A DNA stretch of 64,000 nt from an uncultured Pseudomonadales bacterium (GTDB lineage Bacteria > Pseudomonadota > Gammaproteobacteria > Pseudomonadales > Balneatricaceae). Both the position numbers and the translations under genes were made by a program. Within the stretch, counting starts at the first letter, position 1, and each line of letters starts with the position of its first letter. Under the pieces are notes generated by a model. That model searched no databases. It saw nothing but the letters and a program-made list of their open reading frames with translations, and was not told where the DNA came from. The DNA lies in assembly GCA_943787595.1 (NCBI GenBank), contig CALSNA010000001.1:1-64000 (forward strand), given 5' to 3'. Below are positions 50,114 through 60,268 of the stretch, one piece after another.

Positions 50114-51082
50114 TCAAGCTAATTGGTGCCCAAAGCTGAGGACTTCATTGATATCGTGTTGTTGCAACTCCAGCATAAGTAGTCGTTCTAGACCTAGGGC
50201 TACTCCAGCACAATCAGGGAGACCTGCCTGCAAAGCCGCCAGCAGGCGAGGATCAGCTTGCATGGCGGGCTTTCCTAACTGATGTCGCAATTTCTGATCC
50301 TGTGTAAAGCGCTGGGCCTGCTCACTGGCACTGGCTAATTCATGATAACCGTTAGCGAGCTCCAGCCCGTTGATATATAACTCAAACCGTTGGGCCACTG
50401 CAGTCTTGTGCTGGTCCTGTTCTAATCGAGCCAACCCTGCTTGGCTAGGTGGGTAAGAGTGAATAAAACAAGCTTGAGGTAAGGCAGGTTCAATACAGTG
50501 CAACATCAACAGGTCAAGCCAGACGTCATTTGATTCACCTGTCCTCGAATGGTAGTCAAGCTGTTGCATGGCCACCTGCTCTAGTTGTTCGGTCGTGGTA
50601 TTAAATGGATCCAACTGTAGAATTTGCATAAACACTTCACGGTAAGTCAAGCGGACTATATCCAGAGGACCGAGAAATAGTTGTACTAGCTGTTCCACCT
50701 CATCCATCAGTGCATGGTGATCATAGCCCACTCGATACCATTCGAGCAGAGTAAACTCAGGATTATGAGACCGACCAACTTCGCCATTGCGAAAGGCTTT
50801 GGTGATCTGATAAATGCAGCCGCTTCCTGCTGCTAATAAACGCTTCATGGCATATTCTGGTGATGCAGTTAAGTACATAGTGATTGGAGCATCGCCTCCA
50901 ATTGCTTGGTAGTGGGCTGTTATGGCATCAATATGAGGATCGCTAGCGCCATAGTGGGACATTAGTGGCGTGTCTACTTCCAGAACTTGTCGAGCCGCAA
51001 AGAAATCCCGTATGCGGGCAACCATTGATGCGCGTTGACGCATTTGCTTCAAGCCTGTTCCAGGCTGCCAGGGGATAGTCAT
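50114..51082 (-). CDS. epmA: EF-P beta-lysylation protein EpmA (GenX/PoxA)
   Basis: A lysyl-tRNA synthetase paralogue without an anticodon-binding domain that attaches (R)-beta-lysine to EF-P. The 322-residue protein shows class II motifs: motif 1 near EVDTPLMSHYGASDPHI, motif 2 FRNGEVGRSHNPEFTLLEWY and motif 3 GVALGLERLLML. Its length (E. coli 325) rules out a full LysS. It lies 3 bases after efp, so enzyme and substrate are cotranscribed. Confidence 0.95.
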   Translation of the reverse strand: MTIPWQPGTGLKQMRQRASMVARIRDFFAARQVLEVDTPLMSHYGASDPHIDAITAHYQAIGGDAPITMYLTASPEYAMKRLLAAGSGCIYQITKAFRNGEVGRSHNPEFTLLEWYRVGYDHHALMDEVEQLVQLFLGPLDIVRLTYREVFMQILQLDPFNTTTEQLEQVAMQQLDYHSRTGESNDVWLDLLMLHCIEPALPQACFIHSYPPSQAGLARLEQDQHKTAVAQRFELYINGLELANGYHELASASEQAQRFTQDQKLRHQLGKPAMQADPRLLAALQAGLPDCAGVALGLERLLMLELQQHDINEVLSFGHQLA

Positions 51083-51085
51083 GCC

Positions 51086-51652
51086 TCAGGCACGACTGAC
51101 ATATTCACCGGTACGGGTATCGATTTTCAGCACTTCGCCTTGGCTAATAAACAAAGGTACCCGTACCACAGAGCCAGTAGCCAGCGTCGCCTGCTTACTA
51201 CCACCTTGGGCCGTGTCACCTTTTAAGCCAGGATCTGTTTCAATCACTGCCAACTCTACAAAATTGGCAGGGTTTACATTCAAGGGTGTATCATTCCACA
51301 AGGTCACGGTATAGACATCCTGTTCCTTGAGCCACTTGATACAGTCACCTACTGCATTGGCATCGGCACCATACTGCTCATATGAGCCATCGGTGACCAT
51401 AAAGTACCAGAACTCACTATCGCTGTAGACATATTCCATTTCTCGATCCATAACATCGGCAGCTTCAATGCTATCACCAGATTTAAATGTACGCTCCCAG
51501 ACTCGGCCAGTTTTGAGATTCTTAAACTTGACCCGAGTAAAGGCTTGTCCTTTCCCAGGTTTGACGAATTCCACTTCAACCATAGCGCACGGATCACCTT
51601 CCAGTATGACTTTGAGCCCTGATTTGAATTCATTAGTGCTATAATTTGCCAT
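51086..51652 (-). CDS. efp: Elongation factor P
   Basis: Rescues ribosomes stalled at polyproline stretches. The 188-residue protein has the three OB-like domains and the modification loop VKPGKGQAF, with the target lysine at residue 34 as in E. coli. That lysine and the flanking epmA and epmB genes predict beta-lysylation. The later hydroxylase EpmC is not in this window. Confidence 0.97.
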   Translation of the reverse strand: MANYSTNEFKSGLKVILEGDPCAMVEVEFVKPGKGQAFTRVKFKNLKTGRVWERTFKSGDSIEAADVMDREMEYVYSDSEFWYFMVTDGSYEQYGADANAVGDCIKWLKEQDVYTVTLWNDTPLNVNPANFVELAVIETDPGLKGDTAQGGSKQATLATGSVVRVPLFISQGEVLKIDTRTGEYVSRA

Positions 51653-51693
51653 TAGATGTTGCCTGCTTGATTTAAGCTAAAAAAATACTTGAT

Positions 51694-52740
51694 ATGATAC
51701 CTGAAACCACCACACAATTTGAGTCTATTGAACCAATATCGTTTACCCCTAGCGTTGAAAGCTGGCGCCGTGAATTGGCTGATGCTTTTCGGCGACCGGC
51801 TGAATTATTGGCTCATTTAGGCTTTAGCACAACTGCTATTGAAAATATGACCTGTTCTGATCAGGGGTTTTCAACTCTGGTGCCGCGTAGCTATGCTGCA
51901 CGTATGGAGCGTAGTAACCCGCAGGACCCACTCCTGCTTCAAGTCTTACCTCAGAAAGCCGAAGCAGTTAATACAGAGGGCTATCATAAGGATCCACTGG
52001 CAGAACAGACCTATAATCCAGTGCCTGGCATTATCCATAAATATGATGGTCGGGTATTGTTGCTGGTTACAGGCCATTGTGTGATCAATTGTCGATTTTG
52101 CTTTCGCCGCCATTTCCCTTATCATGATAATCGTCGTTCGCGTTTGCAGTGGCAACAAAGTCTAACTTATGTTCGTGATAATCCGTCCATCCATGAGGTG
52201 ATTTTAAGTGGTGGTGATCCTCTGGCCGCTACCGACAGTCAATTGACTGATTTATTTCAACAATTGGCAGCTATACCACAACTAAAACGAGTTAGAATGC
52301 ATACCCGTCTGCCAATTATATTGCCTAGCCGAGTCACTTTAGATTTTTGTAAAATCTTACGTCAATTGCCTTTGCAGGTGATTATCGTAACACACGCTAA
52401 TCATGCCAGTGAATTAGATCACAGCGTTTATAATGCTTGCCAGATGCTACGCCAGCATGGTGTTCATCTTCTTAATCAGAGTGTACTGCTACGTGGTATT
52501 AATGATCGCCACCAGAGTCTGGCGCAACTGAGTGAACGTCTGTTCGCATGTGATATTTTGCCATACTATCTTCACATGTTGGACCGAGTTCAGGGAACTG
52601 CCCATTTTTATGTGGATGATACCAAGGCGAAGGATTTGCTAGCAGGATTGCAGGAGTGTTTGCCGGGTTATCTGGTACCACGCTTGGTGCGGGAAGAAGC
52701 CGGCGCATCCGGAAAAACCATGATTACAAGTGCATCCTGA
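51694..52740 (+). CDS. epmB: EF-P (R)-beta-lysine 2,3-aminomutase EpmB
   Basis: Radical-SAM, PLP-dependent enzyme converting L-lysine to (R)-beta-lysine for EF-P. The 348-residue protein has the CxxxCxxC cluster motif in GHCVINCRFCFRRHFPY (about residues 128-144) and a downstream GGDPLA block. The short length fits EpmB rather than clostridial lysine aminomutase. It is divergent from efp-epmA with only 41 bases between the starts, so the whole set can be co-regulated. Confidence 0.95.
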   Translation: MIPETTTQFESIEPISFTPSVESWRRELADAFRRPAELLAHLGFSTTAIENMTCSDQGFSTLVPRSYAARMERSNPQDPLLLQVLPQKAEAVNTEGYHKDPLAEQTYNPVPGIIHKYDGRVLLLVTGHCVINCRFCFRRHFPYHDNRRSRLQWQQSLTYVRDNPSIHEVILSGGDPLAATDSQLTDLFQQLAAIPQLKRVRMHTRLPIILPSRVTLDFCKILRQLPLQVIIVTHANHASELDHSVYNACQMLRQHGVHLLNQSVLLRGINDRHQSLAQLSERLFACDILPYYLHMLDRVQGTAHFYVDDTKAKDLLAGLQECLPGYLVPRLVREEAGASGKTMITSAS

Positions 52741-52785
52741 GCTTACTTTATGGATACCTAAACATCGGATCACTATTGTAACCAA

Positions 52786-53709
52786 TTAGTTCAGTAGTAC
52801 ATCATCGCCATAGCCCATAATATATAATAATGTATCCAAGTTGAACTGGTTGATCCGATGGTGTGCCTTCTGTTGCACCAATGGCTTGGCATGAAAGGCG
52901 ACCCCTAGGCCTGCCTTCAGCAGCATGGGCAAATCGTTAGCCCCGTCTCCCACAGCAATAGTTTGCCAAGGCTGCAAACACTTTTTCTGGGTTAACTGCT
53001 CTAGCAATTCCAGCTTTCGTTCAGCATCAAGTATGGGTACAGATATAGTGCCGGTCAACCGTCCGTTCTGCTGTTCCAGGGGGTTGGCATAAGCTTCTTG
53101 CATACCTAAGTGTTGAGCTAAACGATTAGCGAAATAACCAAACCCACCGGAGATAATAACACAGTGTACGCCAAGAGCTACCAGATTCCGCATCAGTCGC
53201 TCTGCTCCGGGCATCAGTTTTATGCTATTATAGATAGTTTCCAAGTCCTTAATGGGGAAGCCAGCCAACAGACTCAACCGCTGGCGAAAACCCTGTTGAA
53301 AATCCATTCCACCAGCCATACACTGGGCGGTAATGGTAGCAACTGATTCACCGATGCCAGCCGTATAAGCCAATTGGTCTATGACTTCCGCCTGGATCAG
53401 GGTGGAGTCCATATCGAATACGGCTAGGCGCCAGTCTAATTCTGGTTGTGGTTGTTGTTGCCAGACCCAGTCTATATTGTTCCTATTCTGGATGCTGTAC
53501 AACAACTGGTCAACCTGATCCCGCAAGTGTGACAAATCACTGTCATAGTGCCAACTCCATTGGTGTGCCTGGATATGTGGGCGGCTGGCTAGGCTACGGT
53601 AATGCAAGGTTAAAATTGAATCGGTTAGACTACTATGGTGGTCAAGCAGGGGTGACAGAGCATTCACCACATTGGCTTTATTTTCAAGCAGAGTCAGGCG
53701 ATAAAACAT
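52786..53709 (-). CDS. serB: Phosphoserine phosphatase
   Basis: Last step of serine synthesis. The HAD-family catalytic region has the nucleophile motif FDMDSTLIQAEVID (about residue 98), SGGFGYFANRLAQHLG and GDGANDLPMLLKAG. The N-terminal 80-residue extension replaces the ACT-like part seen in other SerB proteins. It is 307 residues. It converges with epmB and is divergent from the ytjB-like gene, the same serB/ytjB pairing as in E. coli. Confidence 0.94.
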   Translation of the reverse strand: MFYRLTLLENKANVVNALSPLLDHHSSLTDSILTLHYRSLASRPHIQAHQWSWHYDSDLSHLRDQVDQLLYSIQNRNNIDWVWQQQPQPELDWRLAVFDMDSTLIQAEVIDQLAYTAGIGESVATITAQCMAGGMDFQQGFRQRLSLLAGFPIKDLETIYNSIKLMPGAERLMRNLVALGVHCVIISGGFGYFANRLAQHLGMQEAYANPLEQQNGRLTGTISVPILDAERKLELLEQLTQKKCLQPWQTIAVGDGANDLPMLLKAGLGVAFHAKPLVQQKAHHRINQFNLDTLLYIMGYGDDVLLN

Positions 53710-53914
53710 AAAATATCCAAATTCATGAATGAATAGCCAGCGACATTATGGGACAATCTCACTAATAAATATCCATTGTAAACCTTAGTATTTTATCACG
53801 ACTGAGATAAAATACTGTAAGTTTGCCTGAAATGCTAGTTGATAGTATTACATTCACTGAGGGCAAGTATCAGGTGTTAATCATCCAATCTTTGCGATAA
53901 TTTTAATCCTAATT

Positions 53915-55513
53915 ATGCCGACTCAGACTCACTCACTCCACCAGCTTATGCACTCACGTGTGACGTTAGTGCATAAAACTATACTACTTACTGGCCTGAT
54001 TTTTAGCTTGAGCCTGGCTGTATTTGCTACTGTCACCTATCGCCAATTAGATCAAGTGGCGACAACACATACCCGTGTTTTGGGTGATCAATTGGGTCGC
54101 CAACTGGCCATGATTAGTGCACCTCTAATCTTGCAGCGGGATTTCATCAGTCTAAATGTATTATTAAGTGATCTGCATCAACATGAGAACTTGATAGGAG
54201 CCAAAGTTATTGATGAGGATGGCCGAACTCTGGCAAAGACAGGCACATTCTACAATCGTAGTGCTTTAATTTATCCCATTAGACTGGATGAACATCAATT
54301 GGGATCAGTACATTTGCATTTAACACCAATCAACTTAATACCCAGTCTTGGCAATTTGGTTCAACTGGCCTGGCCAATTTTATGTCTGACTGGGCTGTTG
54401 AGTTTGATAGCGGGGCTTTGGTTTGGTTTACATTTATACCAGCCTATAAATCGTTTAAATACCGCCCAACAGCAACTGATAACTGATGATAAGATGGTGC
54501 CGGTAGATGATCAACGTCGAGATGAATGGGGTATTATTAACCACAACTTAAATAGCATTCATGCATTGCAATTATTACAAGCGCCAAATGAAAGCCAACT
54601 TGAACTGGATATCAGTCCAGTGATAGAGGCCACCTCATCGACTACCTCACGCGCTGTATCACCTATTGATAGTGCAATTGAACTGCCTTCTGATCATGCC
54701 CAGTATGATTTAGCAAAGGGATTAGCCTCTTCAGATGATAAAGCAAATGTGGGTGATGCGCTTTTGCGTACTGCCCGGTTGCAGGAATCCATAGGCCTTG
54801 ATTTTGTCAGTAATTTAGCTCCAACCACAGGTGATTTGCAAAATCAGAACGTGCTGGCAGAAGCTAAGACAAGTCCAGAAGACACCTTTATTCCAGATCA
54901 GTTGGTGACTCAATCACAACCAAGCCAAGACAGTGAAGTTATATGGGGTAGTTTGTTATATATCGGTGTCAACACTCTTGATGACGGATCTGTTACATTA
55001 GGACAAGAACAACACCTACGTACTGCCTACTTCGATATTCTCAATCAGGTCTGTACCATTTATGGTGGACAAATCAGTATTTGTGATAATCGCGATTTAC
55101 AGGTGCTGTTTGATAAACCTCACCGGAACATGACACATTGTGTTAATGCTCTGTGTGCAGCACAATTCTTTTCTGGCCTTTCCCGTCATTACAACGGACA
55201 ACTTCTTGCCTCTGGCTGGCCTGCCTTAAACATTCAGACTGTGGTCCATTACGGTAATTTGGATGCCATTGAAAAAGTCGCTGGAAAAGCTGCTGATTTA
55301 TCTAAACATTTACCTACCGATAATCTGATTATTAGCGCTGAGGTTGCTTATCACCCAGAATTACAACAACGAATTCTTAAAGCAAAGAATTGCATACAAC
55401 TCAGCAATGGCGCATTCAATTTATTGCGTTTGTCCGCAGACTATCAGGATTTGCTGGATCAGCAAATACAGCACTTCAGTCAATTTATTCACTCTCCTCA
55501 GGATCACACATAG
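53915..55513 (+). CDS. AhpA/YtjB-like membrane protein with HAMP and cyclase-like domain
   Basis: A 532-residue inner-membrane protein in the ytjB (smp) position beside serB. It has a transmembrane helix at about 20-42, a periplasmic sensor-like segment, a second helix at about 150-172, a HAMP-like stretch ending QRRDEWGIINHNLNSI, and a polar, Ser/Thr/Asp-rich linker (about 210-330). The C-terminal domain (about 345-520, starting LLYIGVNTLDDG) follows the pattern of a degenerate class III nucleotide cyclase without obvious metal-binding aspartates. E. coli YtjB lacks this C-terminal domain. The function is unknown. A signalling role is inference. Confidence 0.7.
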   Translation: MPTQTHSLHQLMHSRVTLVHKTILLTGLIFSLSLAVFATVTYRQLDQVATTHTRVLGDQLGRQLAMISAPLILQRDFISLNVLLSDLHQHENLIGAKVIDEDGRTLAKTGTFYNRSALIYPIRLDEHQLGSVHLHLTPINLIPSLGNLVQLAWPILCLTGLLSLIAGLWFGLHLYQPINRLNTAQQQLITDDKMVPVDDQRRDEWGIINHNLNSIHALQLLQAPNESQLELDISPVIEATSSTTSRAVSPIDSAIELPSDHAQYDLAKGLASSDDKANVGDALLRTARLQESIGLDFVSNLAPTTGDLQNQNVLAEAKTSPEDTFIPDQLVTQSQPSQDSEVIWGSLLYIGVNTLDDGSVTLGQEQHLRTAYFDILNQVCTIYGGQISICDNRDLQVLFDKPHRNMTHCVNALCAAQFFSGLSRHYNGQLLASGWPALNIQTVVHYGNLDAIEKVAGKAADLSKHLPTDNLIISAEVAYHPELQQRILKAKNCIQLSNGAFNLLRLSADYQDLLDQQIQHFSQFIHSPQDHT

Positions 55514-55606
55514 GCTGCATACATACAACAACTCAATAGATAGGTTGCTTATCTAGACTTCCATGAGCTTCTGTATCACTGTTTTACATGGACAGATTGT
55601 CAATAA

Positions 55607-57862
55607 TTACTGACGTGCTCTTGCTTCGATATGACCTACTTTTTGAAAACCTTGTGGTAACTTATGACCACGGTTACCTCTTTCTCCACGATAATTTACT
55701 AGATTTACAGGCCGTAGCCGCAAATGACGTTTACCTGAATATATAACCAGATCTGTATCGGGAACCACTATTGCAGAACCAACCATATATTCCTCCCGAT
55801 TGGCTACGTGGTTTGGGGGTATATTGATCATTTTATTTCCCTTGCCTCGAGCTAGTAATGGCAGTTCCAGCAATGGGAACAATAGTAATCGTCCTGCATT
55901 GCTAACTACCGCAACCCAGGCATTATTGAGCTGCCGGATAGCTACTGGCACCAGAACCTTGGCTCCCTGAGGAACAGATATGCATGCTTTACCAGCTTTA
56001 TTTTTGCTCAGCAAATCACTGAAGCTGGCTATAAAGCCATATCCTGCATCCGTTGTCAGCAAAAACTGTTGCTCATTCGAACCACTCAGTGCAGCAGCAA
56101 AAGGTACCCCGCTGGGAGCATTAAAGCGACCACTTAATGGCTCGCCTGGTCTCCTGGCAGAAGGTAGCGTATGTGCCTCCAGCGTATAGCAGCGGCCAGT
56201 ATCGTTAATAAAGACGACCATCTGATTGCTATGTGCCCGCACCGAAAGTAGGTGTGCATCACCAGATTTGTAATTCAACCCAGTTGGGTCAATATCATGA
56301 CCCTTGGCGGCACGTACCCAGCCTTGCTTTGATAACACTACAGTAATTGGTTCAGCCGTCAACAAATCACGTTCGCTAAAGGCCTGAGCTTCAGCACCAA
56401 TGACAATGGGTGAGCAGCGATCATTGCCAAAGGTCTCGGCATCAGCAGCCAATTCCCTTTTCATCAGGTTTTTCAAACGAACTCTGGAATCCAGTATCAA
56501 CTGCAGTTGATCTCGCTCCTTGATTAATTTATTTTGCTCAGCTTTGATGCGAACATCTTCCAATCGTGCTATATGCCGCAATTTTAACTCTAAAATGGCT
56601 TCTGCCTGCTGTTCAGATAAGTTCAATTGCTGCCTTAGGGCTGCCTTGGGCTGTTCTTTGCTACGAATGATGGTTATTACTTCATCAATATGCAGAAATG
56701 CAATCAATAATCCAGTTAAAATGTGCAGTCGTTCCAGCACCCTGCCAAGGCGGTGTTCTAAGCGTCGGGTGACTGTAACCATGCGAAATTCCAACCACTC
56801 TGTCAAAATGGTTGATAGACTTTTTACTTGAGGTAAACCGTTGGTGCCAATCATGTTGAGATTGACCCGATAGGTGCGTTCAAGATCTGTTGTGGCGAAC
56901 AGATGACTCATCAGCCGATTATTATCGATCTTGTTGGAGCGTGGCACTATCACTAAACGAGTCAGATTTTCATGATCCGATTCATCTCTTAAATCTGCGA
57001 CCATTGGCAATTTTTTGGCTTGCATCTGAGCCGCAACCTGTTCCATGATGCGAGCTCCAGAAACTTGATATGGCAACGCACTGATTACTAGGTCACCATT
57101 TTCCGTATCATACAGAGCCCGCATACGTAAGCTGCCACGGCCAGTGGTATACAGATGCTTCAGTTCAGTTGCTGGAGTAATTATTTCTGCCTGCGTAGGC
57201 ATATCCGGCCCTAGGACAAATTGGCACAGTGCTGCGCTATTTGTATTTGGGTGATCCAACAAATAAATACTGGCTGCGATCAGTTCACGTAAATTATGGG
57301 GTGGAATATCAGTTGCCATACCCACCGCGATGCCAGTTGCACCATTAAGCAACACATTAGGGACTCGAGCGGGTAGTACTAGCGGTTCCTGTAATGTACC
57401 GTCAAAATTGTTACCCCAATCTACAGTGCCTTGACCCAATTCAGCAAGCAGCACGTTAGCATAGGGAGCCAAACGCGCTTCGGTATAGCGCATGGCTGCA
57501 AATGACTTAGGGTCATCTGCTGAACCCCAGTTTCCCTGTCCATCAATAAGTGGGTAACGATAAGCAAATGTTTGCGCCATCAATACCATTGCTTCATAGC
57601 ATGCACTATCACCATGAGGGTGAAATTTACCCAATACATCGCCAATGGTGCGGGCTGACTTCTTGTGTTTAGCAGTTGCCTTCAGCCCCAACTCTGACAT
57701 GGCATAAATAATGCGTCGTTGCACCGGCTTAAGACCGTCGCCAATGTGAGGTAGGGCCCGGTCCAAGATCACATACATGGAATAATCCAGATATGCCTTC
57801 TCTGTATATTCTTTTAAAGCAAGGCTTTCTACACCTTCATCAATGGAAATAACGCCAGCCAT
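55607..57862 (-). CDS. parC: DNA topoisomerase IV subunit A
   Basis: Type II topoisomerase subunit that decatenates sister chromosomes. The 751-residue length matches E. coli ParC (752), not the longer GyrA. The quinolone region [15 protein letters not shown] keeps Ser and Glu at the positions of E. coli 80 and 84. The catalytic tyrosine is in AMRYTEARL. The C-terminal beta-pinwheel (about 490-751) lacks the GyrA box. parE is outside the window. Confidence 0.95.
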   Translation of the reverse strand: MAGVISIDEGVESLALKEYTEKAYLDYSMYVILDRALPHIGDGLKPVQRRIIYAMSELGLKATAKHKKSARTIGDVLGKFHPHGDSACYEAMVLMAQTFAYRYPLIDGQGNWGSADDPKSFAAMRYTEARLAPYANVLLAELGQGTVDWGNNFDGTLQEPLVLPARVPNVLLNGATGIAVGMATDIPPHNLRELIAASIYLLDHPNTNSAALCQFVLGPDMPTQAEIITPATELKHLYTTGRGSLRMRALYDTENGDLVISALPYQVSGARIMEQVAAQMQAKKLPMVADLRDESDHENLTRLVIVPRSNKIDNNRLMSHLFATTDLERTYRVNLNMIGTNGLPQVKSLSTILTEWLEFRMVTVTRRLEHRLGRVLERLHILTGLLIAFLHIDEVITIIRSKEQPKAALRQQLNLSEQQAEAILELKLRHIARLEDVRIKAEQNKLIKERDQLQLILDSRVRLKNLMKRELAADAETFGNDRCSPIVIGAEAQAFSERDLLTAEPITVVLSKQGWVRAAKGHDIDPTGLNYKSGDAHLLSVRAHSNQMVVFINDTGRCYTLEAHTLPSARRPGEPLSGRFNAPSGVPFAAALSGSNEQQFLLTTDAGYGFIASFSDLLSKNKAGKACISVPQGAKVLVPVAIRQLNNAWVAVVSNAGRLLLFPLLELPLLARGKGNKMINIPPNHVANREEYMVGSAIVVPDTDLVIYSGKRHLRLRPVNLVNYRGERGNRGHKLPQGFQKVGHIEARARQ

Positions 57863-58194
57863 CTAAACACTCTTCATTTAATGTTATTGTAAGGTTAAAT
57901 AAATACTCAAACTAAGCCGACAGTATACCGTATTCCAAGGAGTTGAAAAGAACGCTTTGGGTAGATGATTAAGCTCAATCAGCTGCATTAGCGGGCTGAT
58001 TTCCGTTAGTGGTCAGCTTGATTGGCAAAAACAAGCGAGAGTTCTTAGTTTTAAATAAGTTAGGGTACTACCACGTGAGATTATCAGTTCCATTTTGGCC
58101 ATAGCTTTCCCACATGGTGTAGTATAAGAAAAAATCGGTTATTTTTTTAAATCGTCTAAAATTAAATTACTTAATTGCACATGGATCTAGGCGA
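57863..58194. other. Gene-free spacer between parC and luxR remnant
   Basis: 332 AT-rich bases holding the divergent promoters of parC and the LuxR gene. No palindromic lux-box-like sequence or RNA was recognised. Confidence 0.4.
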
Positions 58195-58929
58195 GTGTTC
58201 CCGATTATGCATCAGAATAGTCATCACCTTGCGATGGCTTTGGATATTATCCATGTGGCACTCAGTGCTGACGGCCATCGTGATCTTAAAAGGCTTTGGA
58301 CAATACTAAAGACAAAACTTGGGGTTGCTGGTTTGTTGCTAGCAGCAGGGCAATTGTCTAGTAGCCAAGCTGTGCTAGAGAAACAGCGATGCTTTGGTCT
58401 TCCTCCTGGTTGGCTGGAGCGTTATATTGCCAATAATTACTACATTGTCGATCCAATCTTGCGCTATGCTTTGTGGCTTAAAAAGCCTTTTCACTGTCAA
58501 CAGGCCTTTCAGCACTATGATTGTACCTTGCTGGATAGCTTACCCGAATTGAAAAGAGCTAGTGGTCATAATGGTTTTGCTTATGGTTGTCGGATTGGGC
58601 CAGAAGGCTATGTTATTGCCATTACCTCCATAGGCTTGAAGAATAAACAGGCTACTGAAGATCAGAGAAGAATAATTTATCATATAATGCCCCATTTAAA
58701 TGCTATGCGGATTCGACCTGGTTTTATGACTGTACCCAAGCTATCGCTGCAAGAGACTTTAGTCATTAAGTGGGCGGGTGAAGGCAAATCCAGTTGGGAG
58801 ACAGCTTTTATATTGCAGACATAAGAGCGAGCCGTAAAGTACCATCTAGCTAATGTCTACCGCAAACTGCAGATCAGTAGAAAGCCTCAGGCGGTAATTC
58901 AAGCCTATAAAATGGGATTGCTGGTTTAA
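58195..58929 (+). pseudogene. LuxR-type quorum-sensing regulator interrupted by one stop codon
   Basis: The first 209 codons encode an autoinducer-binding domain. Family-conserved Trp, Tyr, Asp and Pro are seen in GWLERYIANNYYIVDP (about 72-87). The conserved Trp after KKPF seems replaced by Cys. The helix-turn-helix starts normally (LSLQETLVIKWAGEGKSSWETAFIL) but meets TAA at 58822. In the same frame the rest of the DNA-binding domain follows intact (ERAVKYHLANVYRKLQ... to 58929), so a single Ser-type codon mutation (e.g. TCA to TAA) explains the break. No luxI is nearby, so it was a LuxR solo. The start is GTG 58195 or ATG 58207. Confidence 0.87.
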
Positions 58930-59197
58930 ATATTGGGGCATACGAATTGATGAGCTTTGGCTACACTACAACCAGTGTTATACTCAGAAACACATTATTA
59001 TTTGCGATATAGCGCTATACAGTCGGCTTAATTTGCTTAGTTGAGTTGTTTACAGTATTTATTATACCATTGCATCTTAATATAGATTAAAAGTATGGTG
59101 GTGTAAGCGATTGGTATTTTGATTTGCAATTGCAGTTGTAGCCGTTCTTTGCTGTGATAAGCTGTTAGTGAATGTTAGCACTTAGTGTCGTGGTCAT

Positions 59198-60157
59198 ATG
59201 AAGCAATATAAAATCCGCGTTCCATCAAGCATTTCAGGGCCCAAAACGCAGTCACTGGTACTGCTGTTATCTGTAGTGCTGACGGGCTGTTTCAGTATGC
59301 CTAAGCCTAACGGAACACCAACAAGCTCAAGTCGTTACAGTATTTCACAAGATACAGGTCCCAGTGAACATCGTGACATGTCCAAAACACCTGATGCGAT
59401 ACCAAAGGTGGAGCCGCGGAGTGTTGGGGGCAATAAAAGCAGCTATGTGGTATGGGGCCAGCGCTATCAAGTTATGCCATCTAGCTTTGGGTTTCATGAG
59501 CAAGGTGTGGCATCTTGGTATGGTATCAAGTTTCACGGCCATAAAACTTCCAATGGTGAAGTGTATGATATGTACGCTATGAGCGCAGCCCATAAATCGT
59601 TGCCTTTACCCTCTTATGTACGTGTGACTAATCTGGACAATAACCGCGTGGTAATTGTTCGAGTTAATGATCGGGGACCATTTCATGCCAACCGCATTAT
59701 TGATTTGTCCTATGCCGCGGCCAGCAAACTGGGTTATCGTTCTAAGGGAGTGGCGACAGTGTTGGTTGAAGCCATTGATGCTAAGCATTGGACTAGTACA
59801 GGGGAGTTATCTTTACGACGCCAGCGGAATTCGGCTAAAACAGGTATCAGCAAAGTAGTGCTAAAACTGAATTCACAGCCATCAGTTGCCACAATAAAAT
59901 TGGCTACACATCAGCAGCGCCGTTACGGCCACTATGTTCAGGTTGCTGCATTAACTGATCAAGCTCGTGCAGTTGTTTTACAGAAACATCTGGTCAGCGT
60001 ATTGCGACGTTCTGATGTGACTCTTGAACAGGCTGTTGAGCAGAAAAATCTTATTAGGGTGATGATAGGGCCTATTGTTGATTTGCTAAGTGCTGAAAAG
60101 CTGGCCAGTGAGTTGCCAAAACTAGGTTTTGATCCACCTTATTTGATTAAGCCATGA
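59198..60157 (+). CDS. rlpA: Septal ring lytic transglycosylase-like lipoprotein RlpA
   Basis: Outer-membrane lipoprotein, 319 residues, with a lipobox at LTGC (cysteine near residue 31). A double-psi beta-barrel domain follows with GVASWYGIKFHGHKTSNGE and VRVNDRGPFHANRIIDLSYAAA, then a C-terminal SPOR domain (about 245-319) that targets denuded septal glycan. In Pseudomonas the protein cleaves stem-less glycan. It lies just upstream of dacA, as usual. mltB, rodA and pbpA, which often precede it, are not in the sequence before it. Confidence 0.94.
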   Translation: MKQYKIRVPSSISGPKTQSLVLLLSVVLTGCFSMPKPNGTPTSSSRYSISQDTGPSEHRDMSKTPDAIPKVEPRSVGGNKSSYVVWGQRYQVMPSSFGFHEQGVASWYGIKFHGHKTSNGEVYDMYAMSAAHKSLPLPSYVRVTNLDNNRVVIVRVNDRGPFHANRIIDLSYAAASKLGYRSKGVATVLVEAIDAKHWTSTGELSLRRQRNSAKTGISKVVLKLNSQPSVATIKLATHQQRRYGHYVQVAALTDQARAVVLQKHLVSVLRRSDVTLEQAVEQKNLIRVMIGPIVDLLSAEKLASELPKLGFDPPYLIKP

Positions 60158-60210
60158 CTACATCCAATTATGCTTTCAGTAATTAGAATGGGGTTCCCAT
60201 TAAGTCTGCG

Positions 60211-60219
60211 TGGTATAAT
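60211..60219 (+). promoter_or_regulatory. Candidate extended -10 promoter of dacA
   Basis: TGGTATAAT combines the TGn extension with a perfect -10 hexamer (60214-60219), 50 bases before the dacA ATG. No clear -35 is seen. Confidence 0.45.
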
Positions 60220-60268
60220 AATGCTGGTATTAATTAAGCAACCCATTATGTAAATTTAATAGACGTTT

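Noticed and set aside
58822-58824. Programmed stop-codon readthrough in the LuxR gene
   Set aside because: TAA is a strong stop and no readthrough context is apparent. A simple Ser-codon mutation explains it.
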